Of a stretch of 43,128 bases of DNA, positions 32,800 to 43,128 are shown in pieces. The notes below the pieces were generated by a model. That model was not told where the DNA came from, made no database searches, and was given only the letters and a program-made list of their open reading frames with translations. The first letter of the stretch is position 1. Every line of letters starts with the position of its first letter. The DNA is from Xenorhabdus eapokensis (GTDB taxonomy: Bacteria; Pseudomonadota; Gammaproteobacteria; Enterobacterales; Enterobacteriaceae), in contig NZ_MKGQ01000019.1 in the NCBI RefSeq assembly GCF_001908105.1, positions 1-43,128 on the forward strand, given 5' to 3'. The translations under genes and the position numbers were made by a program.

Positions 32800-33597
32800 A
32801 TGAGCCAGACCACCACTCCAACACTATCAGGTCAATGCATTTCCGAATTTCTAGGTACTGCATTGCTCGTTTTTTTTGGTTTAGGCTGCGTTGCTGCTGC
32901 CCGAATCGCCGGAGCACAATTGGGCTTATGGGAAATCAGCATTATCTGGGGCTTTGGCGTTGCCCTGGCAGTTTATCTCACTGCCGGAATTTCAGGCGCA
33001 CATCTTAACCCCGCAGTGACTATTGCGTTATGCCTGTTTGCCAACTTTGACAGAAAAAAAGTGCTGCCTTATATCATTGCCCAAATGTTCGGTGGCTTTG
33101 TCGCAGCCCTCATCATTTACATGATGTATTACAACCTTTTCCTCGACTATGAGCAAGTCCACAATATCGTTCGCGGCTCACAGGAAAGCCTCTTTACTGC
33201 GGGAGTTTTCTCTACTTACCCTGCTGCCCAGATTTCCGTATTTCATGCGTTTATCGTTGAAGTTATTATCGCAGCCGTTCTGTTATGTCTAATCCTGTCC
33301 CTGACAGATGATGGCAACGGCATCCCACGGGGACCTTTAGCGCCACTGTTAATCGGGATTCTGATTGCTGTTATCGGTGGCTCGTTTGGCCCACTGACCG
33401 GATTTGCCCTGAATCCAGCTCGTGACTTCGGCCCCAAATTAGTTGCTTATTTGACCGGCTGGGGAGACATTGCCCTAACCGGAGGCCGAGACATTCCTTA
33501 TTGCCTTGTTCCGTTGGTGGCCCCTATTGTTGGCGCAATTTTAGGTGCTTTTGGCTACCGCAAACTGATTACTCGCCATTTACCGCGCGAGATTTAA
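32800..33597 (+). CDS. glpF: Glycerol uptake facilitator
   Basis: Aquaglyceroporin of the inner membrane that admits glycerol by facilitated diffusion. The 265-residue protein has six transmembrane helices and both channel NPA motifs, GAHLNPAVTI (about 66-75) and GFALNPARDFGPK, the latter with the arginine of the selectivity filter. It is somewhat shorter than the E. coli protein (281) at the C terminus. It is followed after 24 bp by glpK, which traps the glycerol by phosphorylation. Confidence 0.95.
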   Translation: MSQTTTPTLSGQCISEFLGTALLVFFGLGCVAAARIAGAQLGLWEISIIWGFGVALAVYLTAGISGAHLNPAVTIALCLFANFDRKKVLPYIIAQMFGGFVAALIIYMMYYNLFLDYEQVHNIVRGSQESLFTAGVFSTYPAAQISVFHAFIVEVIIAAVLLCLILSLTDDGNGIPRGPLAPLLIGILIAVIGGSFGPLTGFALNPARDFGPKLVAYLTGWGDIALTGGRDIPYCLVPLVAPIVGAILGAFGYRKLITRHLPREI

Positions 33598-33606
33598 AAT
33601 ACATAA

Positions 33607-35145
<1,539 letters not shown>

Positions 35146-35170
35146 CCGCGAAATATTGCGCAAGTGAGAT

Positions 35171-35220
35171 AAAGGCTTTGGCACCTGAGATTGTTTATAC
35201 ACTCTGCCAGAGCCTTTTTT
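35171..35220. terminator. Terminator between glpK and emrD
   Basis: A 13-nt stem with one mismatch (35171-35183 with 35205-35217) has a 21-nt loop and is followed by T on the plus strand. On the minus strand it also ends in TTTA, so it may serve emrD as well. Confidence 0.75.
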
Positions 35221-35234
35221 AAACACAATCGTTG

Positions 35235-36422
35235 CTACAAAGCCGTATGTTCCTGACGCTGGAAGTGCTGGGAAATGGGTAGCCAACAAAATAGAATCAG
35301 CAATGACATGGAAAACATCAGCATCCCAACGCTAAATTGGCTATTTTGCGGTAACAGCGCCGACAGCCATGTTGCTATGCCTGAACCTATATTCTGCAAT
35401 CCCCCGACCAAAGCACCTGCGGCTCCGGCCAAATAAGGGAAGGGTTCCATCGCTCCCGTCGTCGCCAGTGGGAACAACATACCGGCACCAAAAAAGAATA
35501 ATGCAGCAGGTATCAACAAGGTCCAGATATTCATGATACCCAACCAGCCGGGCAACCACATCAGGATACCCGCCAGCAAACAACAGGTCACAGAGCGCCA
35601 CATGAGTCGATAAAATGTTTTTCCTTCACGCCCCGCATACCATGCTCCAAAAAACGCCGCCGGAATTGGCAAGATAAACAAAATACTGACAGTTAGGCTA
35701 TCCAGTCCCAAAACCGCCCCCATCAACACACCACAACTGGCTTCAAAAACAGCAATCCCAGACAGTCCCCCCACCAACATGGTCAGGTAAGAGATAAAAG
35801 CACCATGCGAGAGTAATTGGTGGAAAGAAACCAGCATCGCACTATGTCCAGTCCCTGTGGGACGAGTCTCCGGTAAATGCCGTAACAGGAAGAAAGCAAC
35901 GACAGCTCCTAGCATCAATAAAAACAAATAGCAGGAGCGCCAACCAAAATAGTGAGCAACCGTCCCACCAATCATGGGTGCGGCCAGAGGGCTAACCAAT
36001 ATGGCCATATTTAGCAAGCTATTGGCATGACGCAACGTCGTGCCCGTATATAAATCCCGTGGCATGGTACGCACCATCACACCTGCTACCCCAGTACCCA
36101 ATCCCTGTAATGCACTTGCAATCACCAATACCCGCAAATTTGGCGCAAACAGAGCACATATCGTCGCCACCAGATAAATCGACATTCCCGCCAAAATCAC
36201 AGGGCGACGTCCCACTTTGTCAGATAGTGGTCCATAAAAAAGTTGTGAAAATCCATAAGAAAACAGATACGCCGCCATCACTCGCTGAACTTCACCCGCA
36301 GGCTGATTAAGATCACTTGCCATATCAGCAATAACTGGCACATAGATTGTTTGCGTCATTTGCCCTACAGCGACCAAGGCAGTTAGCATCAACAATAAAT
36401 TAAAGTGTTCTATTTTTTTCAT
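35235..36422 (-). CDS. emrD: Multidrug efflux MFS transporter EmrD
   Basis: Proton-driven 12-helix major facilitator exporter of amphipathic drugs. At 395 residues it matches E. coli EmrD (394). VGQMTQTIYVPVIADMA lies in helix 1. The MFS loop 2-3 motif is QLFYGPLSDKVGRRPV. PIPAAFFGAWYAGR and FGAGMLFPLATTGAMEPFPYL are near-identical to E. coli as recalled. In E. coli emrD is elsewhere on the chromosome; here it occupies the position of glpX. Confidence 0.93.
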   Translation of the reverse strand: MKKIEHFNLLLMLTALVAVGQMTQTIYVPVIADMASDLNQPAGEVQRVMAAYLFSYGFSQLFYGPLSDKVGRRPVILAGMSIYLVATICALFAPNLRVLVIASALQGLGTGVAGVMVRTMPRDLYTGTTLRHANSLLNMAILVSPLAAPMIGGTVAHYFGWRSCYLFLLMLGAVVAFFLLRHLPETRPTGTGHSAMLVSFHQLLSHGAFISYLTMLVGGLSGIAVFEASCGVLMGAVLGLDSLTVSILFILPIPAAFFGAWYAGREGKTFYRLMWRSVTCCLLAGILMWLPGWLGIMNIWTLLIPAALFFFGAGMLFPLATTGAMEPFPYLAGAAGALVGGLQNIGSGIATWLSALLPQNSQFSVGMLMFSMSLLILFCWLPISQHFQRQEHTAL

Positions 36423-36826
36423 CGCACTTTATTCAATCACCAATTGAAAACAATAACCCATAGAGCAATCACTCATTGCAAACAGCCGTAGTGAACCCTT
36501 CAAGTACTTAATAAAGAACCTGATAAACTGACTTCATTAGATATGATCTACTTAGTAAATCTATATTTTTTCTTTGCAGTATACAATGTTACATGAAGAA
36601 AAAATGACAGACATATTACCCATATATGTCAATAAAAATGTACATATCAAACCATAATATTGGCAAAAATCCAGTTAATTAAACTGTCACACGTAATCGA
36701 TAATGCTATTTCAAGTAATCACGTAGAATCGTTACAAAAAATCACCAATTCACGCCGTGTTCATTTGTGTCGCATTAATTCACATCATATTAATCCGTAC
36801 CATATTGTGTAGAGAGGTTAACCGTA
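36423..36826. other. emrD-fpr divergent intergenic region
   Basis: These 404 AT-rich bases hold no credible gene. They must contain promoters for both neighbours. An inverted repeat GACATAT/ATATGTC (36609-36615 with 36624-36630) is visible. No convincing SoxS box could be assigned by eye, although fpr is SoxRS-controlled in E. coli. Confidence 0.5.
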
Positions 36827-37573
36827 ATGGCAAATTGGGTTACAGGAAAAGTTACCGGCATAACCAACTGGACTGATTCGCTTTTCAGCATCAAGGTTCA
36901 TGCACCAATAGAAAAATTCACCGCCGGACAATTTGCAAAACTTGCACTGGAAATTGGGGGGGAACGCATCCAACGAGCTTACTCTTATGTCAATGCTCCC
37001 AATGACAATAATCTGGAATTTTATTTGGTAACCGTCCCAGAAGGAAAACTCAGCTCCCGACTGGCTGAACTAAAAACCGGAGATGAATTACTGGTAACAG
37101 AGCAAGCGGCGGGTTTTTTCGTTCTTGATGAAATTCCTGACTGTCATACACTTTGGATGCTTTCCACTGGCACCGCCATTGGCCCTTACCTTTCCATCCT
37201 CCAGCAAGGAACTGATCTGGAACGATTCGAAAATATCGTTTTGGTTCATGCGGCCAGATGGGGAAAAGATTTGAGTTATCTGCCCATGATGCAGGAATTA
37301 GAGAAAAAATTTCAGGGTAAACTACGGATACAAACCATCGTCAGCCGGGAAAAATGGCCAAATTCGCTTATGGGCAGAATTCCGACATTAATTGAAAATG
37401 GCGAGTTGGAATCGGCTGTCGGCTTACCCATTCAGGCAGAAAACAGCCATATCATGCTGTGCGGGAACCCCCAAATGGTCAGGGATACCCAGCAACTATT
37501 AAAAGAACAACGCAATATGGCAAAACATCTGCGTCGTAAACCAGGCCATATCACCAGCGAGCAATACTGGTAA
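36827..37573 (+). CDS. fpr: Ferredoxin/flavodoxin-NADP+ reductase
   Basis: FAD enzyme that reduces flavodoxin and ferredoxin with NADPH, feeding iron-sulfur repair and radical enzymes. The 248-residue protein equals E. coli Fpr in length. It has the FAD motif RAYSYVNAP (about 50-58), the NADP segment STGTAIGPYLSIL and ends ITSEQYW, the aromatic terminal residue expected to stack on the flavin. A GAGAGG ribosome site precedes the ATG. Its stop codon directly abuts that of the convergent DUF805 gene. Confidence 0.95.
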   Translation: MANWVTGKVTGITNWTDSLFSIKVHAPIEKFTAGQFAKLALEIGGERIQRAYSYVNAPNDNNLEFYLVTVPEGKLSSRLAELKTGDELLVTEQAAGFFVLDEIPDCHTLWMLSTGTAIGPYLSILQQGTDLERFENIVLVHAARWGKDLSYLPMMQELEKKFQGKLRIQTIVSREKWPNSLMGRIPTLIENGELESAVGLPIQAENSHIMLCGNPQMVRDTQQLLKEQRNMAKHLRRKPGHITSEQYW

Positions 37574-38008
37574 TCAGTTTTCCTTGGCAGAAATGTAATC
37601 AACCGTTTCTGCCATCTCACCAAAGCGATTGGCGCCTTCCGTACCACGGAATACACCACAATCCAATATCATCATGACAAAAACCAGTGTTGGAACAAAA
37701 CGGCCAATTCCCCACTGCCATATCGGCGCCATTGCGCTCCAATCAAGGGACAGCAATATCCAGGCTAGCGCACATAGTAATACCCAACCGCCACGTTTAT
37801 TCCTGTCATGCAGGCGCTTCGAAAAAATTGCCGCCGTTGGGTACAACAGCAAAGCAACACCGACCGCCGCATAATTTATGGGGAGGACATCCATTCCATG
37901 CAGTGTCAGAAGTATAAAGATCAGGGTGAAACAGATAGCGATACCGATCCAAAACTCTCGCCTTCCAATTCGGCCTTTGAATGAGAATCCCCATTGTTGT
38001 AATGTCAT
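37574..38008 (-). CDS. yiiR: DUF805 family membrane protein YiiR
   Basis: A 144-residue inner-membrane protein with about four hydrophobic segments. WGFSFKGRIGRREFWIGI at the start and the KRLHDRNKRGGW turn are DUF805 signatures. VGRFVPTL-type wording, IGRFVPTLVFVMMILDCGVF, matches E. coli YiiR as recalled. The biochemical function is unknown. It converges with fpr with zero intervening bases and is divergent from the DUF1454 gene, 58 bp away. Confidence 0.85.
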   Translation of the reverse strand: MTLQQWGFSFKGRIGRREFWIGIAICFTLIFILLTLHGMDVLPINYAAVGVALLLYPTAAIFSKRLHDRNKRGGWVLLCALAWILLSLDWSAMAPIWQWGIGRFVPTLVFVMMILDCGVFRGTEGANRFGEMAETVDYISAKEN

Positions 38009-38066
38009 GTACTCTTTTCCAATTGTGGATGCTGTTTTTCCAGGATTTAACTCAGTGAGTCATAAA

Positions 38067-38687
38067 ATGAAAACAAGCATAAATAAACTTCTGATGACAA
38101 TTTTAATCGCTTTTGGTATCGGTTTACCATTATCAGCTTCTGCCGATGGGTCTTCAGTCACATCAGAAATAAACTCACCATTAACGTACCTGCTGCCGGA
38201 TTCCCCTACTTTCGAAGATACCATCCCTGTCTTGCGGGAAAAATACAACAAAAAACATCCGAACATTCCCCTGTATGAATATAGGGTAATCGCCAGCACA
38301 GATATTTCTCAGCCTTTCATCCGTGCCGCCAGTAAAATTAATGACAAAATCTACTCATCAGCAGTACTGGAACGGGGCAGCGAAAAAATTAAAAGCCTGC
38401 AAATTACATTGCTGCCATCACAAAATGAACGAGAAGATGAACAAAACCGTATCCTGACAAAACAGTATATAACAGCTCTGATCAGTCAATTTGAGCCGAC
38501 TTTTTCCCCTGAACAAGCCAAAATTCAAATAGAAAGGCTTTTGCAGGCAGCAGAAAAACGCCCTGTTTTCAGCCAAAAAATGGGAGCAATACGCTATATC
38601 ATCGTAAACAGCAGCGAAAATATAATGACCTTCGCAATTGAACCGATTAAGCTATCGTTATCTGACACAGCAGCAAATGAAAATTAG
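38067..38687 (+). CDS. yiiQ: DUF1454 family periplasmic protein YiiQ
   Basis: A 206-residue exported protein of unknown function. From the ATG at 38067 a signal peptide runs to about residue 28 (MKTSINKLLMTILIAFGIGL, then SASADG). The mature part shares RAASKINDKIYSSAVLERG and TFAIEPIKLSLS with E. coli YiiQ (199 residues). The open frame extends far upstream to 37878 across the start of yiiR, but that extension lacks any conserved feature. It lies upstream of tpiA, as in E. coli. Confidence 0.88.
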   Translation: MKTSINKLLMTILIAFGIGLPLSASADGSSVTSEINSPLTYLLPDSPTFEDTIPVLREKYNKKHPNIPLYEYRVIASTDISQPFIRAASKINDKIYSSAVLERGSEKIKSLQITLLPSQNEREDEQNRILTKQYITALISQFEPTFSPEQAKIQIERLLQAAEKRPVFSQKMGAIRYIIVNSSENIMTFAIEPIKLSLSDTAANEN

Positions 38688-38831
38688 TGACACAACGCAG
38701 AGCTATTCGCGTTGATGATCTTTATACTGTCGGGATTCCGCTTACAGGGAATGGCATCATCATAATGTCGTTCAAAGAAAGAATATTCATTCAGTTCGCA
38801 ATTTGATTATTTTCTGGTTGGAGGGAAAAAT

Positions 38832-39599
38832 ATGCGACATCCATTAGTTATGGGTAACTGGAAATTAAATGGCAGTACCCACATGGTTAACGACCTGATT
38901 GCAGGCCTGCGTAAAGAACTGAGCAACATTGACGGCTGTGACGTCGCTATCGCACCACCAACAGTTTATGTTTCTCTGGCAAAAAATGCCCTGGCCGGTA
39001 GCCGTATTGCCCTGGGTGCGCAAGATGTTGGCGTCAATCTTTCTGGCGCCTTTACTGGCGAAACCTCCGCAGAAATGCTGAAAGACGTCGGTGCAAAATA
39101 TATCATTATCGGTCACTCTGAACGCCGTACTTACCACAAAGAGAGCGACGAATTCATCGCGAAGAAATTCGCAATCCTGAAAGAGCAAGGCTTGATCCCC
39201 GTTCTGTGCATTGGCGAAACCGAACAAGAAAATGAAGCCGGTCAGACTGAAGCCGTCTGTGCACGACAAATCGATGCTGTCCTGAACACACTGGGCGCCG
39301 AAGCATTCAAAGATACCGTTATTGCTTATGAGCCAGTTTGGGCAATCGGCACAGGTAAATCCGCTACTCCTGCTCAGGCTCAGGCCGTTCATAAATTTAT
39401 CCGTGACCATATCGCGAAGCAGGATGCAGCTATCGCCGAACAGGTCATTATTCAATATGGCGGTTCAGTTAACGCCAGCAATGCAGCAGAGTTGTTTACC
39501 CAGCCAGATATCGACGGTGCTTTGGTCGGTGGTGCATCACTGAAAGCCGATGCCTTTGCTGTTATCGTAAAAGCCGCAGCAGAAGCGAAAAAAGCGTAA
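38832..39599 (+). CDS. tpiA: Triosephosphate isomerase
   Basis: Interconverts dihydroxyacetone phosphate and glyceraldehyde 3-phosphate. The 255-residue protein equals the E. coli enzyme in length. It has the catalytic lysine in GNWKLNG (K11), histidine in IIGHSERR (H96 region), glutamate in [14 protein letters not shown] (E168 region) and the phosphate loops GGSVN and [16 protein letters not shown] ribosome site precedes it. Confidence 0.98.
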   Translation: MRHPLVMGNWKLNGSTHMVNDLIAGLRKELSNIDGCDVAIAPPTVYVSLAKNALAGSRIALGAQDVGVNLSGAFTGETSAEMLKDVGAKYIIIGHSERRTYHKESDEFIAKKFAILKEQGLIPVLCIGETEQENEAGQTEAVCARQIDAVLNTLGAEAFKDTVIAYEPVWAIGTGKSATPAQAQAVHKFIRDHIAKQDAAIAEQVIIQYGGSVNASNAAELFTQPDIDGALVGGASLKADAFAVIVKAAAEAKKA

Positions 39600-39616
39600 G
39601 CTTTTAATCAAGACAG

Positions 39617-39648
39617 AACCGCCACGCAGTATCACTTGTGGCGGTTTT
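39617..39648 (+). terminator. Terminator of tpiA
   Basis: A perfect 9-bp stem AACCGCCAC/GTGGCGGTT (39617-39625 with 39638-39646) is followed by a short T run, 17 bp after the tpiA stop. Confidence 0.8.
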
Positions 39649-39670
39649 CTAGCGCAAATTAGTTCAATGA

Positions 39671-40675
39671 TTAACGCCGGACAATATCGTCAAAAGTTCC
39701 GCCTGTGGCAAAATGCGCTTTTTGGGCGTTATCCCAGCCACCAAAGACTTCATCAATCGTAAAAAGCTTCAAATCAGGAAAGACCGTGCGGTATTTTTCT
39801 GCGGTTGCTTTATCACGCGGACGATAATAGTTCTTGGCGGCAATCTCTTGCCCAACCGGAGAATAAAGATATTTCAGATATTCGGTTGCCAACGCGCGCG
39901 TTCCTCGTTTATCAACCACTTTGTCGACAACAGAAACCGTCGGTTCTGCCAGAATAGAAATGCTCGGTGTCACAATTTCAAACTTGCCCTTGTCCAACGC
40001 ATTAATTGCCAGTAAGGCTTCGTTTTCCCAGGCAATTAATACATCACCAATGCCGCGCTCCACAAACGTATTCGTTGCACCACGAGCACCGGAATCCAGT
40101 ACTTCTACATTTTTATAGAGTGCCTTCACGAATTCTTTAGCTTTAGTCTGATCCTGATTGTTATGCACCAGGCCATATCCCCAGGCAGCCAGATAATTCC
40201 AACGTGCTCCACCGGAAGTTTTCGGATTCGGCGTGACCACTGCAACATCTGGACGAATTAAATCCGACCAATCCTTTATCTGTTTAGGGTTTCCTTTTCT
40301 CACCAAAAAGACAATGGTTGATGTATAAGGCGCTGAATTATCCGGTAGACGCTGAATCCAATTCTTATCAATGCGACCATGCTCTGCAATAGCATTTACA
40401 TCATAAGCCAGCGCCAGCGTCACAACATCCGCCTGAAGACCATTAATAACGGAAGTTGCCTGCTTGCCTGAACCACCATGTGATTGGCGGATTTTTACAT
40501 TATCGCCCGTCTTGTGACGCCAATATTCGCGGAATGCCTCATCATACTGTTGGTAAAATTCACGCGTCGGATCATAGGAGACGTTCAATAATTGCCACTC
40601 TTTTGCCCATGCGCTGTGAGTCACCAGTGTCATCGCCAGCAAGAATAACGCCGATACAACATACTCTTTTGTCAT
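39671..40675 (-). CDS. sbp: Periplasmic sulfate-binding protein
   Basis: Binds sulfate for the CysUWA ABC importer. From the ATG at 40675 it has 334 residues, with a signal peptide to about residue 24 (ending HSAWA). The mature part begins [18 protein letters not shown] and includes [34 protein letters not shown] and [20 protein letters not shown], matching E. coli Sbp closely. A GTG at 40720 and an ATG at 40714 are in frame but add a basic stretch that would spoil the signal peptide. In E. coli cdh lies between tpiA and sbp; it is absent here. CysB control is expected from the family but no site was identified. Confidence 0.94.
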   Translation of the reverse strand: MTKEYVVSALFLLAMTLVTHSAWAKEWQLLNVSYDPTREFYQQYDEAFREYWRHKTGDNVKIRQSHGGSGKQATSVINGLQADVVTLALAYDVNAIAEHGRIDKNWIQRLPDNSAPYTSTIVFLVRKGNPKQIKDWSDLIRPDVAVVTPNPKTSGGARWNYLAAWGYGLVHNNQDQTKAKEFVKALYKNVEVLDSGARGATNTFVERGIGDVLIAWENEALLAINALDKGKFEIVTPSISILAEPTVSVVDKVVDKRGTRALATEYLKYLYSPVGQEIAAKNYYRPRDKATAEKYRTVFPDLKLFTIDEVFGGWDNAQKAHFATGGTFDDIVRR

Positions 40676-40831
40676 TGCCCATCTTGAGCCTCTATTTATA
40701 CCCCTTGACAGCATAACCACGATAACATTTCCCCTGAGCCATTATGATTTCTCCATAAAAACTGACAGAAAGCGTTATGACGCAGAAATAATTTTAAATT
40801 TCTGCTTATGCACAAGAAGAATATGAGAGAT

Positions 40832-40858
40832 GAGACAACCACATTACATGGCTGTCTC
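40832..40858 (-). terminator. Possible terminator downstream of pfkA
   Basis: An imperfect 10-bp stem (40832-40841 with 40849-40858, one mismatch) lies about 30 bp past the pfkA stop on the minus strand. There is no clean T tract, so this is tentative. Confidence 0.4.
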
Positions 40859-40887
40859 CAAAAGAAGATCTTGCAGGTCAGAGAGGA

Positions 40888-41865
40888 TTAGTAGAGTTTC
40901 TTCGCGGTTTCCAGCCACTCTTTCTTAAAGACACGCTGCATATTTTGCACCGCATCAATGATATCGTGATGAACAAGTTTCTCGTTCTGGATACCAACGC
41001 AACGACCGCCATGTCCTTCCAGCAGGAGTTGGACAGAATACGCCCCCATGCGGGAAGCAAGAATGCGGTCATAAGCAACCGGTGCACCACCACGTTGGAT
41101 ATGTCCTAATACCGTCGCGCGGGTTTCATGGTGGGTTTCTGCTTCAATATATTTTGCCAGTTCAGCAACATCACAGACATGTTCAGTAATAGCAACAATC
41201 GCGTGACGTTTGCCTTTTTCAATCCCAGCCTGAATCTCCGCCAGCAATTCTTTACGATCGAATGGAATTTCATTTTCAGGCAGAACAATAAATTCACATC
41301 CACCTGCGATGGCTGCTGATAAGGTTAAATCACCACAATAACGCCCCATCACTTCAACAATCGAAATTCGCTTGTGAGAAGTTGACGTATCGCGCAAACG
41401 GTCAATCGCTTCAACCACCGTTTCCAGCGCCGTGAAATAACCAATGGTGTAATCTGTACCCGCAACGTCGTTGTCAATCGTTCCAGGCAAACCAATACAA
41501 GGGAAACCCGCTTCGGTCAGCTTTTTCGCCCCCAAATAAGATCCATCCCCGCCAATCACCACCAACGCATCAATCCCATTTTTGCGCATGTTATCAATAG
41601 CAATTTCCCGAACCTTATCATCCCTGAACTCTGGGAAACGGGCTGATCCCAGGAACGTGCCACCACGGTTAATCATGTCGGAAACACTAAAGCGATCAAG
41701 CTTCTTCATGCGGTTTTCATACAACCCCAGATAGCCATCATAAATGCCATAGACTTCCAACCCTTCGGTTAAAGCGGCACGAACAACACCACGAATAGCG
41801 GCGTTCATGCCAGGCGCATCACCGCCACTCGTTAAGACTCCGATTCTTTTAATCTTGTTGATCAT
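40888..41865 (-). CDS. pfkA: ATP-dependent 6-phosphofructokinase
   Basis: Commits glucose to glycolysis by phosphorylating fructose 6-phosphate; allosterically controlled by PEP and ADP in E. coli. From the ATG at 41865 (AGAGG ribosome site) it has 325 residues (E. coli 320). [16 protein letters not shown] is the ATP-binding start. GGDGSYLGA and the catalytic [15 protein letters not shown] follow, with [15 protein letters not shown] after that. The open frame continues 50 codons upstream into the fieF end without conserved sequence, so that extension is not coding. Confidence 0.97.
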   Translation of the reverse strand: MINKIKRIGVLTSGGDAPGMNAAIRGVVRAALTEGLEVYGIYDGYLGLYENRMKKLDRFSVSDMINRGGTFLGSARFPEFRDDKVREIAIDNMRKNGIDALVVIGGDGSYLGAKKLTEAGFPCIGLPGTIDNDVAGTDYTIGYFTALETVVEAIDRLRDTSTSHKRISIVEVMGRYCGDLTLSAAIAGGCEFIVLPENEIPFDRKELLAEIQAGIEKGKRHAIVAITEHVCDVAELAKYIEAETHHETRATVLGHIQRGGAPVAYDRILASRMGAYSVQLLLEGHGGRCVGIQNEKLVHHDIIDAVQNMQRVFKKEWLETAKKLY

Positions 41866-42011
41866 GATGACCTCTGACTTGTAGATATAATATTTGCGAA
41901 ACCTGATTAGCTGAATTGATTCAACTATACTTATAATACGGAAAAACACCCAGCCTGCATCAAGATTATGTCTGTTTTTTGATGTTCTTTTGATTATGAA
42001 TAAATTACCCT

Positions 42012-42911
42012 TCAATCCCAGCGGTTTTTATGCTCTTCAGACACCACAGAGCAAGGATCCTGGTGAATAATAATATCGGCACCTGGAAATCGACGCCGCA
42101 ATTTATTTTCAATCCCCTCTGCCAAAGCATGCGCCTGCACCAATGGCAAATTATCATCTATCTCCAGATGGAACTGGATAAAACGCGTCGGACCTGACTG
42201 ACGAGTTCGCAGATCATGTCCACCTGCTATGCCTGGGTAATTTTGGATGATCTCAATAATCTCCTGCCGCTCTTCATCTGGCAAGGCACGATCAAGCAAA
42301 GATTGTACGGCATCATAGCCCATCCGTAACGCACTATAGAGAATATAAACGCCAATACCCAAGGCAAAGAGTGCATCCGCGCGTTTAAAACCATACAGAC
42401 TCAAAAGCAATGCCAGCAAAATCGCCCCATTCATCAATAGGTCGGACTTATAATGCAGCATATCCGCACGGATCGCCTGACTTTGGGTTTTACTGATCAC
42501 CCATTTTTGGAACGTCACTAAACATAATGTGGAAATCAGAGCAACGACAATCACCCATACACCTATCGATGCATGTTCCAGTGACTGGGGGGAATATAGA
42601 TGCTGGAAGCCGGTCAAAAACAGGAAAATCGCCGAACCGGAGATAAACATACTTTGCGCCAAAGCCGCGAGTGATTCCGCCTTACCATGTCCAAAAGTGT
42701 GTTCTTGATCAGCAGGTTGAAGTGAATAACGCACCACAAAAAAATTCGTCAAGGACGCAGCCAAATCAACCAATGAATCCACCAGCGCTGCCAATAGGCT
42801 CACCGATCCCGTTAACCACCAGGCAAAAATTTTCACGATCAACAGCACACTGGCCAATACCGTTGCCGCCAACGCAGCAGAACTGACCCATCGCCCATAA
42901 TTTATACTCAT
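42012..42911 (-). CDS. fieF: Cation diffusion facilitator FieF (YiiP)
   Basis: Inner-membrane Zn/Fe(II)-proton antiporter. The 299-residue protein (E. coli 300) has six transmembrane helices. The metal-site [12 protein letters not shown] lies in helix 2, [13 protein letters not shown] in the loop, [15 protein letters not shown] in helix 5, and a cytoplasmic domain carries [15 protein letters not shown] and [10 protein letters not shown]. An AGGGTGG ribosome site precedes the ATG at 42911. In E. coli cpxP lies upstream; no cpxP is visible in the remaining 217 bp. Confidence 0.95.
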   Translation of the reverse strand: MSINYGRWVSSAALAATVLASVLLIVKIFAWWLTGSVSLLAALVDSLVDLAASLTNFFVVRYSLQPADQEHTFGHGKAESLAALAQSMFISGSAIFLFLTGFQHLYSPQSLEHASIGVWVIVVALISTLCLVTFQKWVISKTQSQAIRADMLHYKSDLLMNGAILLALLLSLYGFKRADALFALGIGVYILYSALRMGYDAVQSLLDRALPDEERQEIIEIIQNYPGIAGGHDLRTRQSGPTRFIQFHLEIDDNLPLVQAHALAEGIENKLRRRFPGADIIIHQDPCSVVSEEHKNRWD

Positions 42912-43128
42912 TGACTACCACCCTTCGGTTATTCAGTCTGTCTCAGGTATAAAAATAGCGTGTTAGATGGAAAAATATAGAGGCAGCAAAGCAAAGTGAG
43001 TCGATTCTATCCCAGGGCGCGAGCATACTTTTTTTTAGCACCTCTTGAATGAAGGCAAATGACATGATCTAATGAGATTTATTTTCCTTCTCATTGCTGA
43101 CCTATGACTCTGATTGAACACTTATCCG
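42912..43128. other. Intergenic region at the right edge
   Basis: These 217 bp hold the fieF promoter region. I see no reliable gene, RNA or terminator. An ATG at 43104 opens a frame of eight codons that runs off the edge; it has no clear ribosome site and cannot be identified. Confidence 0.5.

Noticed and set aside
36609..36630. Inverted repeat between emrD and fpr as a SoxS or other named operator
   Set aside because: The 7-bp AT-rich repeat does not match a SoxS box, and chance occurrence in AT-rich DNA is likely.
37878..38066. N-terminal extension of the DUF1454 protein
   Set aside because: The extension overlaps the start of yiiR and destroys the obvious signal peptide that begins at 38067.
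41866..42015. 50-codon N-terminal extension of pfkA
   Set aside because: No conservation, and the ATG at 41865 has a good ribosome site and gives the family length.
43104..43128. Possible start of a plus-strand gene at the right edge (MTLIEHLS)
   Set aside because: Only eight codons and no ribosome site; cannot be identified.

Overview
The window is 43.1 kb of enterobacterial core chromosome. It carries the gene neighbourhood that in E. coli runs from rrnB-murI-btuB to pfkA-fieF. The low-to-mid GC content, the protein sequences and the altered synteny point to a Morganellaceae-type gammaproteobacterium, with Xenorhabdus or Photorhabdus my best guess. This is inference from recall; no search was run. 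The synteny differences are argG inside the arg cluster, no katG/gldA block, no oxyS, no glpX and no cdh.

Layout. Positions 1-210 are the leader and tandem promoters (P1, P2, boxB, boxA) of a minus-strand rRNA operon whose 16S gene lies off the left edge. Next come murI-btuB (minus), trmA (plus), fabR-yijD (minus), sthA (plus) and oxyR (minus). The arginine cluster argCBGH (minus) is divergent from argE (plus) across a tandem ArgR operator. Methionine and aspartate genes follow: metF (plus, with MetJ boxes), ppc (minus), and metBL (minus) divergent from metJ (plus) across a MetJ operator. Then come rpmE (minus), priA, cytR, ftsN, hslVU and menA (all plus).

The only clearly accessory part is about 30.1-32.2 kb. 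It holds a phd-doc toxin-antitoxin pair, a decayed IS110-type transposase tail with nested inverted repeats, rraA, and a 157-bp non-autonomous insertion element. That element has perfect 16-bp inverted ends and a 9-bp target duplication, and it sits in the loop of the former rraA/zapB bidirectional terminator. After zapB the core resumes: glpFK, emrD, fpr, a DUF805 gene, a DUF1454 gene, tpiA, sbp, pfkA and fieF.

Functionally the window joins arginine synthesis (argECBGH) with the methionine branch (metL, metB, metF) under metJ. It also links anaplerosis (ppc), redox balance and oxidative stress (sthA, oxyR, fpr), glycerol uptake and glycolysis (glpF, glpK, tpiA, pfkA), cell division (ftsN, zapB) and heat-shock proteolysis (hslVU, behind a near-consensus sigma-32 promoter). 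No large novel multigene system is visible. The most interesting signals are the small insertion element in the terminator, the toxin-antitoxin/IS-remnant islet, and regulatory elements that are absent compared with E. coli.
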